Assembly (NCBI GenBank): GCA_019912665.1
Contig: JAIOIE010000021.1
Coordinates: 62,001-126,000 of the forward strand
Source: Deltaproteobacteria bacterium
Lineage (GTDB): Bacteria > Desulfobacterota > GWC2-55-46
Direction: 5' to 3'
DNA: 64,000 bases
The notes under the pieces are model-generated. The model was given only the letters and a program-made list of their open reading frames with translations, made no database searches and had not been told where the DNA came from. This document shows, piece after piece, positions 26,721-35,478 of this stretch. How positions within the stretch are numbered: the first letter of the stretch is position 1; every line of letters starts with the position of its first letter. Position numbers and translations under genes: made by a program.

Positions 26721-28223
26721 ATGAGTAACTCGAACGAAAAGATGCTGGGCTGGGGAGACCTGCTGGATCTCAAGCGCATGGATATACGGGTGCTCCATAA
26801 GACCTGGTTCGCCTTCTTTCTTACCTTCTTCGTCTGGTTCAACATGGCCCCGCTCGTGACGGTCATAGCCGAGGACACCGGCCTCACGATGCAGCAGATG
26901 AAGCTCCTGGCCATCTGCAACGTGGCGCTTACAATGCCTGGCAGGGTTATCATCGGCATGCTCTCGGACAAGTTCGGGCCGAGAAAAACGTTCACGGGGA
27001 TAATGCTGGTGCTGGCCCTCCCCTGCTTCGCGTTCGCCTTCGGCAGCTCCTACACCCAGATGCTCGTATCGAGGCTCCTCCTTTCGGTGGTCGGCACCGG
27101 GTTCGTGGTCGGCATCCACATGACCTCGCTCTGGTTCAAGCCAAGGGACATAGGTTTCGCCCAGGGCGTGGAAGCGGGGCTCGGAAACTGGGGTTCCTCC
27201 ATAGCGGCCATAACCCTCCCAATCCTGGCCATCAATATCTTTCACGGCGCATGGGGCTGGCGCTACTCGATAGCCGCAAGCGGCGTGGTGATGATGGCCT
27301 TCGGCCTCTACTATTATTTTTCCACCACCGACGGCCCGCCCGGCACGACCCGCCACAAGACAAGGAAGGCCGCGGCCATCGAGGTCAGCACCTGGGGCAA
27401 CATGATAAACGCCATAGTCTGGACCGTGCCCATAATAGGCATCCTGGCCCTTCTCGCCTGGCGCATCTACGACATGGGCTTCATGAGCATGAGGGCGCTT
27501 GTCGTATCGCTCATTGTGATAGGGGCCGTCGTTCTCTACCAGACGATCCAGATAGTCAGGGTCAATCTGCCCATCCTCAAAAGGGGGGTCCCGGCGGACG
27601 ACAAATACAGGTTCACTGACGTCGCGTGCCTCTGTACCTGCTACATGGCTTCCTTCGGCGCGGAGCTCGGGGTGATATCGATGCTCCCCACCTTCTTCCA
27701 GAACACCTTCGGCCTTACGCCCCAGTACGCGGGCCTCATTGGCTCGCTCTTCGCGTTCATGAACTTCTTCTCGAGGTCGCTCGGCGGGTATATCTCTGAC
27801 AGGTCTTCCACGCGGCGAGGCGTGATGCTCGTGTACCTTGCCGGGATCACGATAACCTTCGGCCTCATGGGCCTCATAAGCGCTTCATGGCCGCTCTGGA
27901 CGGCCGTGCTAGTAACCATACTCTGCGCCATCTTCGTGACCGGCGGCTGCGGCACCACCTACGCACTCGTGCCCCTTATAAAGAGGCGCATAACCGGGCA
28001 GGTGACCGGTTATGTGGGCGCTTACGGGAGCGTAGGGGCGACACTCTACCTCACCGCATACACCTTCATGAGCGACAGCGCCTTCTTCTTCTTCATAGGC
28101 GGGACGGCCCTGGCTACCTTCGTCTTCTGCCTCTTCTTCCTCAAGGAGCCCCACGGCGCTTTCGCTCACGAGTACCAGCTTTCCTCGGTCGACAGGGAGC
28201 TTATGAAATCAGGAAAGTTCTGA
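26721..28223 (+). CDS. MFS transporter of the nitrate/nitrite porter (NarK) type
   Basis: A 500-residue inner-membrane protein of 12 predicted helices. The MFS loop motif is GMLSDKFGPRKTF, and glycine-rich nitrate-signature-like segments are seen (AGLGNWGSSIAAITLP and YVGAYGSVGATLYLT), as is FGAELGVISMLPTFF. A long central loop with extra helices between residues 210 and 300 is larger than in simple MFS. Placement in the NNP family is by these motifs. No nitrate reductase is in the window, so nitrate versus nitrite or another anion is open. GGAGG six bases before the ATG. Confidence 0.78.
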   Translation: MSNSNEKMLGWGDLLDLKRMDIRVLHKTWFAFFLTFFVWFNMAPLVTVIAEDTGLTMQQMKLLAICNVALTMPGRVIIGMLSDKFGPRKTFTGIMLVLALPCFAFAFGSSYTQMLVSRLLLSVVGTGFVVGIHMTSLWFKPRDIGFAQGVEAGLGNWGSSIAAITLPILAINIFHGAWGWRYSIAASGVVMMAFGLYYYFSTTDGPPGTTRHKTRKAAAIEVSTWGNMINAIVWTVPIIGILALLAWRIYDMGFMSMRALVVSLIVIGAVVLYQTIQIVRVNLPILKRGVPADDKYRFTDVACLCTCYMASFGAELGVISMLPTFFQNTFGLTPQYAGLIGSLFAFMNFFSRSLGGYISDRSSTRRGVMLVYLAGITITFGLMGLISASWPLWTAVLVTILCAIFVTGGCGTTYALVPLIKRRITGQVTGYVGAYGSVGATLYLTAYTFMSDSAFFFFIGGTALATFVFCLFFLKEPHGAFAHEYQLSSVDRELMKSGKF

Positions 28224-28264
28224 TTGTCCTCCCGGAATTAATGAAAGGCAGCCTATGAACCTCT

Positions 28265-28286
28265 CCCCGGCTGAAGGCCGGGGTTT
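28265..28286 (+). terminator. Hairpin after the NarK-like gene
   Basis: CCCCGGC/GCCGGGG with a five-base loop followed by TTT; a plausible but short-tailed terminator. Confidence 0.5.
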
Positions 28287-28296
28287 CTGACCGTTT

Positions 28297-28426
28297 CTCC
28301 AAAATTAGAGATTTTTCCCGCAATCAAGGAAGGCCGGGAATAAAAAGCGGAGCATATATGACAATATGTGAGCATTTTTATTACCGGCCTGACACAGAGT
28401 CGGGGAAAAGATCAATTTTTAGAGGC
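28297..28426 (+). repeat. Family A dispersed repeat, copy 2
   Basis: About 130 bp, same element as 15150-15282, same orientation. The central arms are GCCGGGAATAAAAA and TTTTTATTACCGGC, one mismatch. Located between the converging transporter and response regulator genes. Confidence 0.88.
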
Positions 28427-28439
28427 TGCTTGGGCCGGG

Positions 28440-29186
28440 TCAGTCTTTCTCCAACCCGAGCCTTTCCGACTCCCCGGATATGAACTCCCTGAGGATGGCC
28501 AGGTCCTTATCTGATATGGATGTGAACATCACGCCGTAGCCCCCGAAAAGGGTCTTGGAGGAGACGTCGGAGGTGGACCATTTCACCGTCGCCCTGGCCT
28601 CTAGCACCCCCGGGGAGCCCGGTACCGAGAACCTGAGCTTCAAGACCGCCCCGGCCAGAAGCTCGGTCCTGGTATTGAGGAAAGCGCCTGTTTCGCTCAG
28701 GTTCAAAAGATATCCGGTCTTCACTATTTCGCCTACCGAAAAGTCCGCGGGGATAGAGACCGGGACCCTGAGCCTCGGCCTCCCCACGGATACCTTGTCC
28801 GGGAAAAGCAGCCTGTTGACCCTGAAGATTATCTGCTCAGGCGTAAGCCCCTTTGTCATGAGCCCGTCCGCGCCCAGGCTTTTGAGCTTCTCCATCACCT
28901 CCCCGGGCTCATACGCGCCGGTTATGACGAGCACCGGGAACCTGCCCTTCAAGCCGTTCCGGCTTAGCCAGTCGAGGACGCTGAAGCCGTCCATGTCAGG
29001 CATCTGGAGGTCCAGCATCAGGAGGTCTATGCCGGCTGAGTCTATCTTGAGCTCCCCTATGAGCTCCCTTCCGTCCTTAACGAGCCTCACCTTGTGCCCG
29101 GCCTCGACGAGTATGTCGCTCAGCTTGGTCCTGAAAAAGACGGAGTCGTCCGCCACGAGGACGGTCCTGGAGTCCTTGGTTATCAT
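28440..29186 (-). CDS. Response regulator with receiver and PilZ domains
   Basis: A 248-residue two-domain regulator. The receiver domain (1-125) has the acidic pair D13/D14 and phospho-acceptor D59 in LLMLDLQMPDMDGF. The C-terminal PilZ domain (about 140-240) has RPRLRVP and NLSETGAFL, the arginine and DxSxxG-like positions used to bind cyclic di-GMP, though here the motif is NLSETG. It therefore may link a phosphorelay to c-di-GMP controlled surface behaviour. No DNA-binding domain; no adjacent kinase. Promoter with an overlapping palindrome at 29314-29358. Confidence 0.9.
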   Translation of the reverse strand: MITKDSRTVLVADDSVFFRTKLSDILVEAGHKVRLVKDGRELIGELKIDSAGIDLLMLDLQMPDMDGFSVLDWLSRNGLKGRFPVLVITGAYEPGEVMEKLKSLGADGLMTKGLTPEQIIFRVNRLLFPDKVSVGRPRLRVPVSIPADFSVGEIVKTGYLLNLSETGAFLNTRTELLAGAVLKLRFSVPGSPGVLEARATVKWSTSDVSSKTLFGGYGVMFTSISDKDLAILREFISGESERLGLEKD

Positions 29187-29313
29187 CCCTCTCCTTCCTT
29201 TCTTTAAGAGGCCGGCAGGGGCCGCGGGAGACCCGGGCTATAGCATGCGTTTTTAAAAGCGGAGTGCCTTCTTGGTGAGAAACTGGATGGAGTTGGCTTC
29301 CTGGGGAAACTAT

Positions 29314-29347
29314 CCGGCCTTTCAGGAAATTATACCTGAAAGGCCGG
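29314..29347. promoter_or_regulatory. Perfect 13-base palindrome spanning the response-regulator -10 box
   Basis: CCGGCCTTTCAGG, eight-base spacer AAATTATA, CCTGAAAGGCCGG. The spacer contains the minus-strand TATAAT. It could be an operator or a topA 3' hairpin; it lacks a T run. Confidence 0.6.
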
Positions 29348-29358
29348 CCATAGGTCAA
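29329..29358 (-). promoter_or_regulatory. Promoter of the response regulator-PilZ gene
   Basis: Minus strand TTGACC, 18-base spacer, TATAAT; leader about 135 bases. It starts directly after the topA stop. Confidence 0.6.
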
Positions 29359-29365
29359 TCCGGGG

Positions 29366-31498
29366 TCAATCCGGCTTGGGAAGCTCCCATGTGGCATAGG
29401 TGCATGAGGGGTATTTCGAGCAGCTGAAAAAGACCCTGCCCCTTTTGGTCCTCCTCTCGACCAGCATGCCGCCGTCCTGGTTGGGGCAGGGTATGCCTGT
29501 CGAAACCGACATCGTGGTCTTGCAGCTCGGGTAATCCGGGCAGGCCAGGAACCTTCCGAAGCGGCCGCTTTTGACGACCATGTTCTTTCCGCAGGTCGGG
29601 CAGGGCGTGTCGGTCGCCTCGGCGGTCTTCTCGACCGGCTTCACCTTGCCGTCCTCGCCTATGGTGAAGTCTTTGGTGTTCTTGCATTCGGGATATGCGG
29701 AGCAGGCCAGGAACTTGCCCTTGCGCCCCCATTTTATGACCATCATGCTCCCGCATTTCTCGCAGGATATGTCGGTCGGTACCTCCTCGGCCTTTATGTT
29801 TTTCATCTCCTTCTTGGCGCGATCGAGGCTTTCCCTGAAGGGGCCGTAGAACTCCTTCATGGTCTCGCGCCACTCGGCGCGGCCTTCCTCGATCATGTCG
29901 AGCTCCTCCTCCATGTGGGCCGTGAACTCGATATCGAGGATGCCGGGAAAGCTCTGCACGAGCATGTCCGTGACCGTGAAGCCCAGCTCCGTGGGCTTGA
30001 GCTGCTTGTTGTCCTTTACGACGTATTCCCTGTCCTGGATGGTCGAAAGTATGGCGGCGTAGGTCGAGGGCCGGCCTATGCCCTTCTCTTCGAGCTCCTT
30101 TACGAGCGAGGCCTCTGTGAACCTCGGGGGCGGCTGGGTGAAGTGCTGCGCCGGATCGAGCCCGAGGAGCTTCAGGTCCTCCCCCTTCTTGAGGGCCGGG
30201 AGCCTCTCCTCCTTCTCCTCCTCCACGTCCTGGCCCTCTATGTAGACGGCCATGAACCCGGGAAACTTTACAGTCGAGCCCGAGGCGGAGAAGATATAGC
30301 CCTTCGCCTCTATCTGGGCCCTGGTCTGGTCCATCACCGCGTGCGTCATCTGGCAGGCGATGAACCTGTTCCATATGAGCTGGTATAGCCTCCACTGGTC
30401 CCTTGAGAGGTGCGCCTTCACGGCCTCGGGCGGGTACTGGAAATAGGTCGGCCTTATGGCCTCGTGCGCGTCCTGGGACTTCTTCTTGGACTTGTATACG
30501 TTCGGGGACTTCGGGAGGTAATCGGCCCCGTATTTTTCCTGGATGAAAGCGCGCGCTGCCGCGACCGCCTCTGCCGATATCCTGGTCGAGTCGGTCCTCA
30601 TATAGGAGATAAGCCCGACGGGTCCCTCGCTTCCGAGCTCCACGCCCTCATAGAGCTGCTGCGCGAGCATCATGGTCTTCTTTGCGGTGTAGCCGAGCTT
30701 CCGCGCGGCCTCCTGCTGGAGCTTACTTGTGGTAAACGGGGCTGCCGGGTTCCTTTTCGTCTCCCTGGCCTCTACCTCTGACACCCTGTACGAGGCCCCG
30801 TCGAGATCCGCGAGCGCGTCTTTTGTCTCGGATTCGTTATTTAATTCGAGTTTCTGGCCGTCCTTTTTTGCGAGCTTCGCCGTGAACGCGGCCCCTCCGA
30901 GGGTTTCGAGCCTCGCGGATACCGACCAATACTCCCTGGGCACGAATGCCTGTATCTCGCGCTCCCTGTCGCAGATTATGCGGACCGCGACGGACTGGAC
31001 CCTTCCGGCGGAAAGGCCCCTGCGGACCTTGTCCCAGAGTATTGGGCTCACCTGGTAGCCCACGAGCCTGTCGAGGACGCGCCTGGCCTGCTGAGCCTCG
31101 TATTTGTGCTGGTCGAGGCTCGTCGGGTGGCCTATGGCCTCCTTTACGGCCTTTTCCGTTATCTCGTTAAAGAGGACCCTGAAGGTCTTCTCCTTCTTCT
31201 TGTCTATCTCCTCGGCTATGTGCCATGCTATTGCCTCGCCCTCCCTGTCGGGGTCGGGTGCGAGGAATATCCTCTCGGCGGACTTTCCGGCCTTCTTGAG
31301 CTCGCGGACGGTCGCGGTCTTGCCCTTTATAAGCTCATAATGGGGCTCGAAGCCGTTGTCCACCTCGATGCCGAGCTTGCTCTTGGGGAGGTCCTTTATG
31401 TGGCCCACGGAGGCGAGCACGTTGAAGTCCTTGCCGAGGAACTTGTTTATGGTCTTGGCCTTTGCCGGCGATTCTACTATGACAAGCGATTTTCCCAT
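29366..31498 (-). CDS. topA: DNA topoisomerase I (type IA)
   Basis: Relaxes negative supercoils through a 5'-phosphotyrosine. The 710-residue protein has the TOPRIM domain at the start (VIVESPAKAKTI, DPDREGEAIAWH), the catalytic tyrosine in GLISYMRTDSTRIS, and three C-terminal zinc-ribbon repeats: CEKC...CSAYPEC, CPTC...CPDYPSC and a third in which the first pair is reduced (CPNQDGG...CSKYPSC). ATG start. It lies 200 bases downstream of dprA, a frequent pairing. Confidence 0.97.
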   Translation of the reverse strand: MGKSLVIVESPAKAKTINKFLGKDFNVLASVGHIKDLPKSKLGIEVDNGFEPHYELIKGKTATVRELKKAGKSAERIFLAPDPDREGEAIAWHIAEEIDKKKEKTFRVLFNEITEKAVKEAIGHPTSLDQHKYEAQQARRVLDRLVGYQVSPILWDKVRRGLSAGRVQSVAVRIICDREREIQAFVPREYWSVSARLETLGGAAFTAKLAKKDGQKLELNNESETKDALADLDGASYRVSEVEARETKRNPAAPFTTSKLQQEAARKLGYTAKKTMMLAQQLYEGVELGSEGPVGLISYMRTDSTRISAEAVAAARAFIQEKYGADYLPKSPNVYKSKKKSQDAHEAIRPTYFQYPPEAVKAHLSRDQWRLYQLIWNRFIACQMTHAVMDQTRAQIEAKGYIFSASGSTVKFPGFMAVYIEGQDVEEEKEERLPALKKGEDLKLLGLDPAQHFTQPPPRFTEASLVKELEEKGIGRPSTYAAILSTIQDREYVVKDNKQLKPTELGFTVTDMLVQSFPGILDIEFTAHMEEELDMIEEGRAEWRETMKEFYGPFRESLDRAKKEMKNIKAEEVPTDISCEKCGSMMVIKWGRKGKFLACSAYPECKNTKDFTIGEDGKVKPVEKTAEATDTPCPTCGKNMVVKSGRFGRFLACPDYPSCKTTMSVSTGIPCPNQDGGMLVERRTKRGRVFFSCSKYPSCTYATWELPKPD

Positions 31499-31700
31499 CT
31501 CTCTATTCTTTCCTTAGATTCCCTTCTCAAGGTTTCACGACACAGCCCTTCCGGCTGCATGTCTTTCAAAAAATAATCCTTTCAGGGGAAGTGTGACGCG
31601 GTCTGCCCTGGCTTCGTGCCTGCGGGTTTCAAGCGGCCTGAAGGCCGAGTTTATTATAACATAATTCAGGGCCGATGCATGGGCAATCGCAAAAACCCGG

Positions 31701-32786
31701 TTATACCCTCCGGAGAAAGCACTTCCCCGGCTTCTGCTCGATAAAGCCCTTGAGCTCCATCTGGAGTAGAAGGGTGGAGGCCCTTGCAGCCGTAAGCCCG
31801 GTAGCATGGAGGATGCTGTCTATGTGCTCCGGCCCCTCTTTGAGAGCCTTTAATATCAGCATCTCTTCCCCTTCGAGCTGGACCGGCTTCTCCCCCGATT
31901 TCTCTTCAACTCTCGCGGGGCTTATGGAAAGCGCCCCTGCTATATCGGCGGCGCTCTCCACGAGCCCGGCGCCGTCCTTTATGAGCTTGTTTGTGCCGCT
32001 GCTCCTTAAGGAAGTCACCTGGCCGGGGACGGCGAAGACCTCCCTCCCGTACTCGAGCGCAAGCCTCGCGGTCATGAGGGAGCCGCTCCTTACTGGCGCC
32101 TCCACCACGACCAGCCCCCTTGAAAGCCCGCTGATAATCCTGTTCCGCCTCGGGAAGTTCTGCTTAAGGGGCGGGGTGGACATGGGGTACTCGGATATGA
32201 GGGTCCCCTTTTCGGCTATCTCATCGTAAAGCTTCCTCGACTCCCCCGGATATACCAGGTCCACGCCCGTGCCCAGGACCGCCGCGGTGAACCCGCCCGC
32301 CGAGATTGCTCCCTTGTGCGCGGCCGAATCGCAGCCCCTTGCCATTCCGCTGACTATCAATGCTCCCATGTTCGCGAGCCCCGAGGCGAGCGCCTCGGCC
32401 ATCCTCAGCCCGTAGTGAGTCGGGCGCCTCGTGCCTACTATGCCCACGGCCGGGAGGTCGTCCCTCCACTCAAGGCCCTTCATATAAAGAAGGCAGGGCG
32501 GGTCGTACATGCTCGCAAGCGCCGACGGGTAGCCAGGAGAGCCGTATGGCACTACCCTTCCGCCGTGCTTCGAAGCCAGCAGAAGCTCCATCTCGGCCCG
32601 GTCCCAGGAACCGAAATCCCTTATTGCCCGGGCGAGCCCAGGAGAATATGATTCAAGAGAGCTCCTTTCGGATGAGAAGACACCCTCCGGACTGCCGAAT
32701 CTTTCAAGTAAATCGGCTATATTGAACCGCTCTATGCCCTTAAGAAGGCTCAGGGCAAGCCAGTATACGAGCCTATCTTTACCCAA
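31701..32786 (-). CDS. dprA: DNA processing protein DprA
   Basis: DprA (Smf) binds single-stranded DNA taken up during transformation and loads RecA. The 361-residue protein has an N-terminal helix-hairpin-helix/SAM-like region (about 1-70), the Rossmann core with GTRRPTHYG, GMARGCDSAAHKGAI and NFPRRNRIISGLS, and a C-terminal winged helix (about 300-361). TTG start, with AGGGG six bases upstream. With the PilB-type ATPase at 35-37 kb this fits, but does not prove, natural transformation. Confidence 0.95.
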   Translation of the reverse strand: MGKDRLVYWLALSLLKGIERFNIADLLERFGSPEGVFSSERSSLESYSPGLARAIRDFGSWDRAEMELLLASKHGGRVVPYGSPGYPSALASMYDPPCLLYMKGLEWRDDLPAVGIVGTRRPTHYGLRMAEALASGLANMGALIVSGMARGCDSAAHKGAISAGGFTAAVLGTGVDLVYPGESRKLYDEIAEKGTLISEYPMSTPPLKQNFPRRNRIISGLSRGLVVVEAPVRSGSLMTARLALEYGREVFAVPGQVTSLRSSGTNKLIKDGAGLVESAADIAGALSISPARVEEKSGEKPVQLEGEEMLILKALKEGPEHIDSILHATGLTAARASTLLLQMELKGFIEQKPGKCFLRRV

Positions 32787-32838
32787 CCATTACCCCTGAG
32801 GCGTATCCGATGCCCGGCTTGTGAAGGGAGCTTGTGAC

Positions 32839-32860
32839 CGGGGCGGCGGATGCCGCCCCG
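32839..32860 (-). terminator. Strong GC hairpin downstream of the LysM gene
   Basis: Perfect nine-base stem CGGGGCGGC/GCCGCCCCG with a four-base loop, ten bases past the LysM stop; no T tract, so it may stabilise the 3' end rather than terminate. Confidence 0.4.
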
Positions 32861-32869
32861 CTTGAAAAC

Positions 32870-33994
32870 TTACTGGTTACTGGTGGAGACCTTGTCTCCC
32901 CATACTATGGGTCTCTTGCTCTTCAGGACGACACCGGTGGAAGTGGCCTGGCCTGCCTCCAGGATGACGAGGGTGCCGAGTTCAAGCGGCGGAAGGCTGA
33001 CCTTTTTTTTCTTTTTGGCCATGGGGTCTTGCGCCTCCGGGACCGGCCTGAAGATGCGCATGATGTTTCCGGTCTTTACGCCGTCAGCCGAGCCCTTGTC
33101 TATGTAGGCTATGTCTCCCTCGGAGAGGTTCTCCCTTGATTCGAGCGCGGTCACTATGATGCCGCTCACTTCTGATTCAGCCTCGGTGAGCGCCACTTCG
33201 AGAACGGGCGGGCTGTAAGGCCTGAGCCTGGCCCCTGTCGGGACCTCCTTGAAAGATTTCTCTATCACTCCCTCGGCCGGGGCCTCGGCCCTGGTTATCC
33301 TGAGGCTGCCTATGACCTCGACTTCGCTCCCCATCTTTTTCCTGGTCTCGGGGTGCCGTATCTTCTTTCCTTCTACGAATACCGTGAAGCGGTCGCCGGC
33401 CTTTACGTCCCGGGCATCCCCGAATGAGATATACACCTTGTCGCCCTGGCTCATGAAGAGCTTGCCTTCTTCCTGCTTCACGATGGCGCCGCTCCCCTTG
33501 AGCTCGGCTTCGGAGATAAAGCCGCTCCTGGCCATTGCGTGGTCCTTGACCCTGGGCCCCTGGTCCACGGCCTTCTGAGCCACATCGGCCTCTTCTGTCC
33601 GGGCTTCCGGTTCTTGATTCTCTTCCGGCTCGAGCACGACGACCGGTTCCCCATCGCTCAGTTCGACCTTGTAGAGGCCCTCTGCCTTTTCATCGGGCTT
33701 AAGAACCTCGATGCCCTCGGGGGTAATTCTCACGATATTGCCGGGGTATATGAGATGCGGGTTCTTGATATAGGGATTGTTCTTCCAAAGGCCGGGCCAT
33801 TTGAAAGGATCTTCGAGGTATTTCCCGGAGATGTCCCAGAGAGTGTCCCTCGGGACGATCTTGTGATGAACCGGCTCTTCAGTGCCTTCCGCCTTTCCCG
33901 CCTCTCCGGCGAGGAGCCCGCCGCCGTACAAAAGCGAGACTGAAAAGGCGAGGACCGAACAACCGAGCTTGATCGCGAACCTTTTGGAGTACAT
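32870..33994 (-). CDS. Exported LysM-domain protein
   Basis: A 374-residue protein with a signal peptide (residues 1-30) and one LysM domain (about 43-95, HKIVPRDTLWDISGKYL to IYPGNIVRITP), which usually binds peptidoglycan. The remaining 270 residues form a beta-rich region without a recognised name; a similar arrangement occurs in deltaproteobacterial LysM proteins near TolPal-like genes. It ends eight bases before the CpoB-like gene's coding region begins its neighbour, and probably shares a transcript with that gene. Confidence 0.8.
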   Translation of the reverse strand: MYSKRFAIKLGCSVLAFSVSLLYGGGLLAGEAGKAEGTEEPVHHKIVPRDTLWDISGKYLEDPFKWPGLWKNNPYIKNPHLIYPGNIVRITPEGIEVLKPDEKAEGLYKVELSDGEPVVVLEPEENQEPEARTEEADVAQKAVDQGPRVKDHAMARSGFISEAELKGSGAIVKQEEGKLFMSQGDKVYISFGDARDVKAGDRFTVFVEGKKIRHPETRKKMGSEVEVIGSLRITRAEAPAEGVIEKSFKEVPTGARLRPYSPPVLEVALTEAESEVSGIIVTALESRENLSEGDIAYIDKGSADGVKTGNIMRIFRPVPEAQDPMAKKKKKVSLPPLELGTLVILEAGQATSTGVVLKSKRPIVWGDKVSTSNQ

Positions 33995-34001
33995 ACCGTA
34001 C

Positions 34002-34721
34002 CTACCTTTCGCCTTTCAGGCCTCCAAGGGCCTTCGCGGCAATCGAGGCCGCATGGGAGCCTGGGTATTTCTTCACGAGCCTTTCAAGGGCCGCCCTTGC
34101 CTCGATATCGCGCTTCATCTCCTGGTAAGAGAAACCGATCTTGAGGAGCGCGTCAGGGGCCTTGTTCTCTTCCGGGTACTTATCGACTACTTCCGAGAAT
34201 TTCTCAAGGGCTTTTTCGAAGTCCCTTGCCGAGTAATAGGACTCGCCTATCCAGTAAAGCGCGTTGTCCGAGAGGGTATGCCTGGGGTATGAACCAAGAA
34301 AAGACGAAAAGACCTTCCTTGCGTCCTCGTGTCGCCCGGCCATGAAAAGGTCCTGTCCCTCGTTGTATAAAGCCGAAGCATCGCGGAGAACGTCTCCCTT
34401 GTCCCAGCCGTGTCCCTTTTCCTTGACGGCCGGGACGTGCTTTCCGCCTTCTTCCGAGAGCGGGACCACCTTGAGGCCCTGTGGAGGCAAGACCGGGACC
34501 GTGCCGAGGTTCTCGACCTCGGCCCTGGTCTCCTCTATCTTCTCCTGCAGGAGCACTATCCTGTTCCCGAGGTCGTCTATCCTGGAGTTTGCCTCTGACA
34601 CGGAAGTCCTGAGCTCGGCAACCTGCTTTGAAAGCTCGTCTATCGACTTCTGCTGGCCGAACCCGGCGCACCCGGCGAGCGGGAAAGCTGCAAGGACTAA
34701 TATAAGCGTACTCAGTCTCAT
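34002..34721 (-). CDS. CpoB/YbgF-like lipoprotein with TPR repeats
   Basis: A 239-residue lipoprotein: signal sequence with lipobox LAGC (lipid-modified cysteine at about 17), a coiled coil (about 25-70), a linker, then TPR repeats (about 115-235) with ALYNEGQDLFMAGRHEDA and NALYWIGESYYSARDFEKAL. This matches CpoB/YbgF, which coordinates outer-membrane constriction with peptidoglycan synthesis through TolA. No tol or pal gene is in the window. Start chosen at the ATG of MRLSTL; the longer frame would bury the signal sequence. Confidence 0.85.
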   Translation of the reverse strand: MRLSTLILVLAAFPLAGCAGFGQQKSIDELSKQVAELRTSVSEANSRIDDLGNRIVLLQEKIEETRAEVENLGTVPVLPPQGLKVVPLSEEGGKHVPAVKEKGHGWDKGDVLRDASALYNEGQDLFMAGRHEDARKVFSSFLGSYPRHTLSDNALYWIGESYYSARDFEKALEKFSEVVDKYPEENKAPDALLKIGFSYQEMKRDIEARAALERLVKKYPGSHAASIAAKALGGLKGER

Positions 34722-34887
34722 TCCGGAAAAGTAATCCCCTTGGCCCGGGTTGTCAAGCAAAAAACGTCCCTCCCCGTCTAAAGCCATTTTTTAAACGACA
34801 AAAAAGCCGTGATTTTTAAGAGGCCGGGGCCTGATGGCAAAAGGCCTTTGTTCGAGTAAATATCTTTACGCCTAAGCGCCCCGGGCG

Positions 34888-35478
34888 TCAGTGACCCGAA
34901 TCACCTTCGAGCATTTCCCCGATCTTTCTTCCCAGGAGCGCCCTGCCATCCCCTGTAACGGCCGAGAATAGGACCGGGCCGGTTACGGACGATTCCTTTT
35001 TCAATTTTGCAGCCCTCGATGAAAGCTGGTTTGCGGAGAGCTTGTCGGTCTTGGTAAAGACCACCTTGCAGCCTATGCCGTGTCCGTTCAGCCACTCGAG
35101 CACGTTTGCCTCCTCCTCGCCCATGTCCCGCCTCGGGTCGAGTATGAGGAGCGCGCCCTTTATGCTTTCGCGCCTTCTGAAATATTCCTCGGTCATGCCC
35201 TCCCAGCGCTTCCTTTCCTCCCGGGATACCTTCGCGTACCCGAAACCCGGGAGGTCCACGATGTAGAACCGCCCGTTTATGAGATAGAAATTGATTGTGC
35301 GGGTCTTCCCTGGCTGGGAGCTTGTCTTTGCAAGGCCCTTTCTCCCCGTGAACGAGTTTATTAGCGAGGACTTGCCGACGTTGCTCCTGCCGATTAGGAC
35401 TATCTCAGGGAGGCCTGTCTTCGGGCACTGCTCTATCTTCACCGCGCTCGCTATATACTCGGCGCTCATCACTTTCAT
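34888..35478 (-). CDS. engB: Ribosome biogenesis GTP-binding protein YihA/YsxC
   Basis: Essential TRAFAC GTPase acting in late 50S subunit assembly. The 196-residue protein shows G1 GRSNVGKSS (30-38), G2 threonine in QPGKTRT, G3 DLPGFGYAK, G4 TKTDK and G5 SAVTGDG. Its ATG overlaps the stop of the upstream PilB-like gene (ATGA, 35475-35478), so the two are co-translated. Confidence 0.96.
   Translation of the reverse strand: MKVMSAEYIASAVKIEQCPKTGLPEIVLIGRSNVGKSSLINSFTGRKGLAKTSSQPGKTRTINFYLINGRFYIVDLPGFGYAKVSREERKRWEGMTEEYFRRRESIKGALLILDPRRDMGEEEANVLEWLNGHGIGCKVVFTKTDKLSANQLSSRAAKLKKESSVTGPVLFSAVTGDGRALLGRKIGEMLEGDSGH

Noticed and set aside
29355-30395. 346-codon frame overlapping topA in another frame
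   Set aside because: Same strand, shifted frame; composition is extreme (Gly, Arg, His rich) and the topA frame has all the motifs.
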